Below are positions 62,903 through 64,000 of a stretch of DNA of 64,000 nt, piece by piece. The notes under the pieces are model-generated. The model saw only the letters and a program-made list of their open reading frames with translations, did no database searches and was not told the origin of the DNA. Position 1 is the stretch's first letter. Every line of letters begins with the position of its first letter. This stretch comes from Myxococcales bacterium (GTDB lineage Bacteria > Myxococcota_A > Polyangia > Haliangiales > Haliangiaceae), in the NCBI GenBank assembly GCA_016717005.1, contig JADJUF010000024.1, positions 66,126 to 130,125 on the forward strand, in the 5' to 3' direction. The position numbers and the translations under genes are program-made.

Positions 62903-64000
62903 GTGGGCGACGATATGGACGAGCGGGACATCTTCGTGCAGGGGCCGGTGGTCATCTTCAAGTGGCGCAACGCCGCGGGGTGGCCGGTCGAGTACGCCTC
63001 GGCCAACGCGATCGAGGTTTTCGGTCACAGCGCCGACGACTTCATCAGCGGCCGCGTCAGCTACGGCGCGGTGCTGCACCCCGACGACGCCGAGCGGGTC
63101 GGGCGCGAGGTCGCGGACGCCACCGCGACCGGCGCGGCGACGTTCGCGCACGAGCGCTACCGGGTCCGCCACGCCGACGGCACGATCCGCTGGCTCTACG
63201 ACTTCACGCGCGTGCTGCGCGACGCGACCGGCGCCGCCACCCACTACCTCGGCTACGTCATCGACATCACCGCGCGCATCGCCGCCGAGGACGAGGCCCG
63301 CGAGCTCGAGCGCCAGCTCCAGCACGCCCAGAAGCTCGAGAGCCTCGGGCTCCTCGCCGGCGGCGTCGCCCACGACTTCAACAACCTGCTGACCGGGATC
63401 CTCGGCCAGGCCAGCTTGGCCCGGCAGCGCCTGGCCGGCGTGCCGGGCGGCTTCCGCGACGCGCTCGATCAGATCGACGCGTTGACCCGCCGGGCGGCCG
63501 CGCTGACCCGCCAGCTGCTGGCGTACGCGGGCAAGGGCCGGTTCGTGATCGAGCCGACCGACCTCACCGAGATCGTCCGCGAGCTCGAGGGCATGCTCGC
63601 GGTCGTGGTGCCCAAGCAGACCGCGCTCCACCTGGATCTGGCGCCGGGCCCGGCGATGGTCATGGCCGATCGGGCGCAGCTGCAGCAGGTCGTGATGAAC
63701 CTGCTCACCAACGCCGCCGAGTCGCTGCCCGAGGGCGTCGGCACGGTCACGGTCCGCACCGCGGTCGAGCGCTGCGACCGCGCGCGCCTCGCGAGCTGCG
63801 CCACCGCCGTCGGCGGCGCCGAGCTCACGCCCGGGACCTACGTCACGCTCGAGGTGCGCGACACCGGCGCCGGCATGGACGCCGCGACGGTCGAGCGGAT
63901 CTTCGATCCGTTCTTCACGACCAAGGGCGCCGGGCGCGGGCTGGGCATGTCGGCGGTGCTCGGCATCGTGCGCGCGCACCAGGGCTGCGTCCGCGTCACC
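62903..64000 (+). CDS. PAS-domain sensor histidine kinase, C-terminus beyond the window
   Basis: At least 366 residues, cut at the window end. A PAS fold (about 8-130) contains VVIFKWRNAAGWPVEYASAN and GYVIDITARIAAEDEARELE (PAC). The dimerisation region has LESLGLLAGGVAHDFNNLLT with phospho-acceptor His157. The ATPase region shows NLLTNAAESLPEG (N box), LEVRDTGAGMD (G1) and FFTTKGAGRGLGMSAVLGIV (F/G2). No membrane segment is seen, so it is probably cytoplasmic. No partner response regulator lies inside the window; a receiver domain could follow the cut. Confidence 0.88.
   Translation, partial: MGDDMDERDIFVQGPVVIFKWRNAAGWPVEYASANAIEVFGHSADDFISGRVSYGAVLHPDDAERVGREVADATATGAATFAHERYRVRHADGTIRWLYDFTRVLRDATGAATHYLGYVIDITARIAAEDEARELERQLQHAQKLESLGLLAGGVAHDFNNLLTGILGQASLARQRLAGVPGGFRDALDQIDALTRRAAALTRQLLAYAGKGRFVIEPTDLTEIVRELEGMLAVVVPKQTALHLDLAPGPAMVMADRAQLQQVVMNLLTNAAESLPEGVGTVTVRTAVERCDRARLASCATAVGGAELTPGTYVTLEVRDTGAGMDAATVERIFDPFFTTKGAGRGLGMSAVLGIVRAHQGCVRVT

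Overview
The window is very GC-rich and densely coding. It carries many lipoproteins, a BamD, TonB/ExbBD, a FadL-type barrel, a PEGA protein, a Ser/Thr kinase, secreted multi-CxxCH proteins with DUF1501/DUF1549-like partners, and a RAYT-type transposase remnant. This mix fits a diderm myxobacterium-like member of the former Deltaproteobacteria (Polyangia, perhaps Kofleriaceae/Haliangium-like). That placement is inferred from gene content and codon use, not from a marker gene; no rRNA or tRNA gene was seen.

Layout. 1-4860: anaerobic benzoyl-CoA degradation (bcrB, bcrC, dch and had as one overlapping operon; oah divergent, with two inverted repeats between them). 5022-8102: truD-exbB-exbD-tonB. 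8145-12750: ChaN-like lipoprotein, duplicated peptidoglycan-binding-like protein, TPR protein, bamD, a lipoprotein. 12770-16311: mnmG and a FadL-like porin. 16318-18193: an accessory patch with an arr (rifampin ADP-ribosyltransferase) gene bracketed by inverted REP-like repeats, plus an odd lipoprotein. 18196-29261: cvfB, small membrane protein, haem/beta-propeller lipoprotein, membrane-tethered kinase, MoxR/VWA pair, cupin, GST, barrel protein, zinc ribbon, small lipoproteins, a lipoprotein methyltransferase. 29309-33747: four-gene secreted CxxCH/DUF1549-like/DUF1501 operon. 34786-42953: coiled-coil lipoprotein, a two-CxxCH-rhodanese fusion, membrane fatty-acid hydroxylase with TetR, a tandem DsbA-like protein overlapping glutathione reductase. 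43164-49754: secreted Cys-rich protein, TetR-radical SAM-membrane operon, MpaB-like oxygenase, TPR/PEGA protein. 50290-53349: DUF4395 redox protein, two transposase remnants, yggS-maf. 53452-64000: zinc-ribbon Gly/Pro-rich membrane protein, proC-yggU-kelch operon, DODA-like dioxygenase, AAA+ ATPase divergent from two unrecognised proteins, PAS histidine kinase cut by the window end.

Three patterns cut across genes. (1) At least 14 genes have a TAnnnT hexamer 5-9 nt before the start codon, usually 6, the architecture expected of leaderless mRNAs. (2) Several genes are followed by tandem repeats copied from their own 3-prime end including the stop codon; unit lengths are 99, 81, 36 and 84 bp, all multiples of three, and a 72-bp array follows a fifth gene. 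(3) At least six probable one-base frameshifts lie at short G/C runs (five contractions, one expansion), in bcrC, a small lipoprotein, a membrane protein, the zinc-ribbon protein (twice) and the unrecognised protein at 60.9 kb. This looks like sequence error more than decay, so those genes are reported as repaired reading paths.
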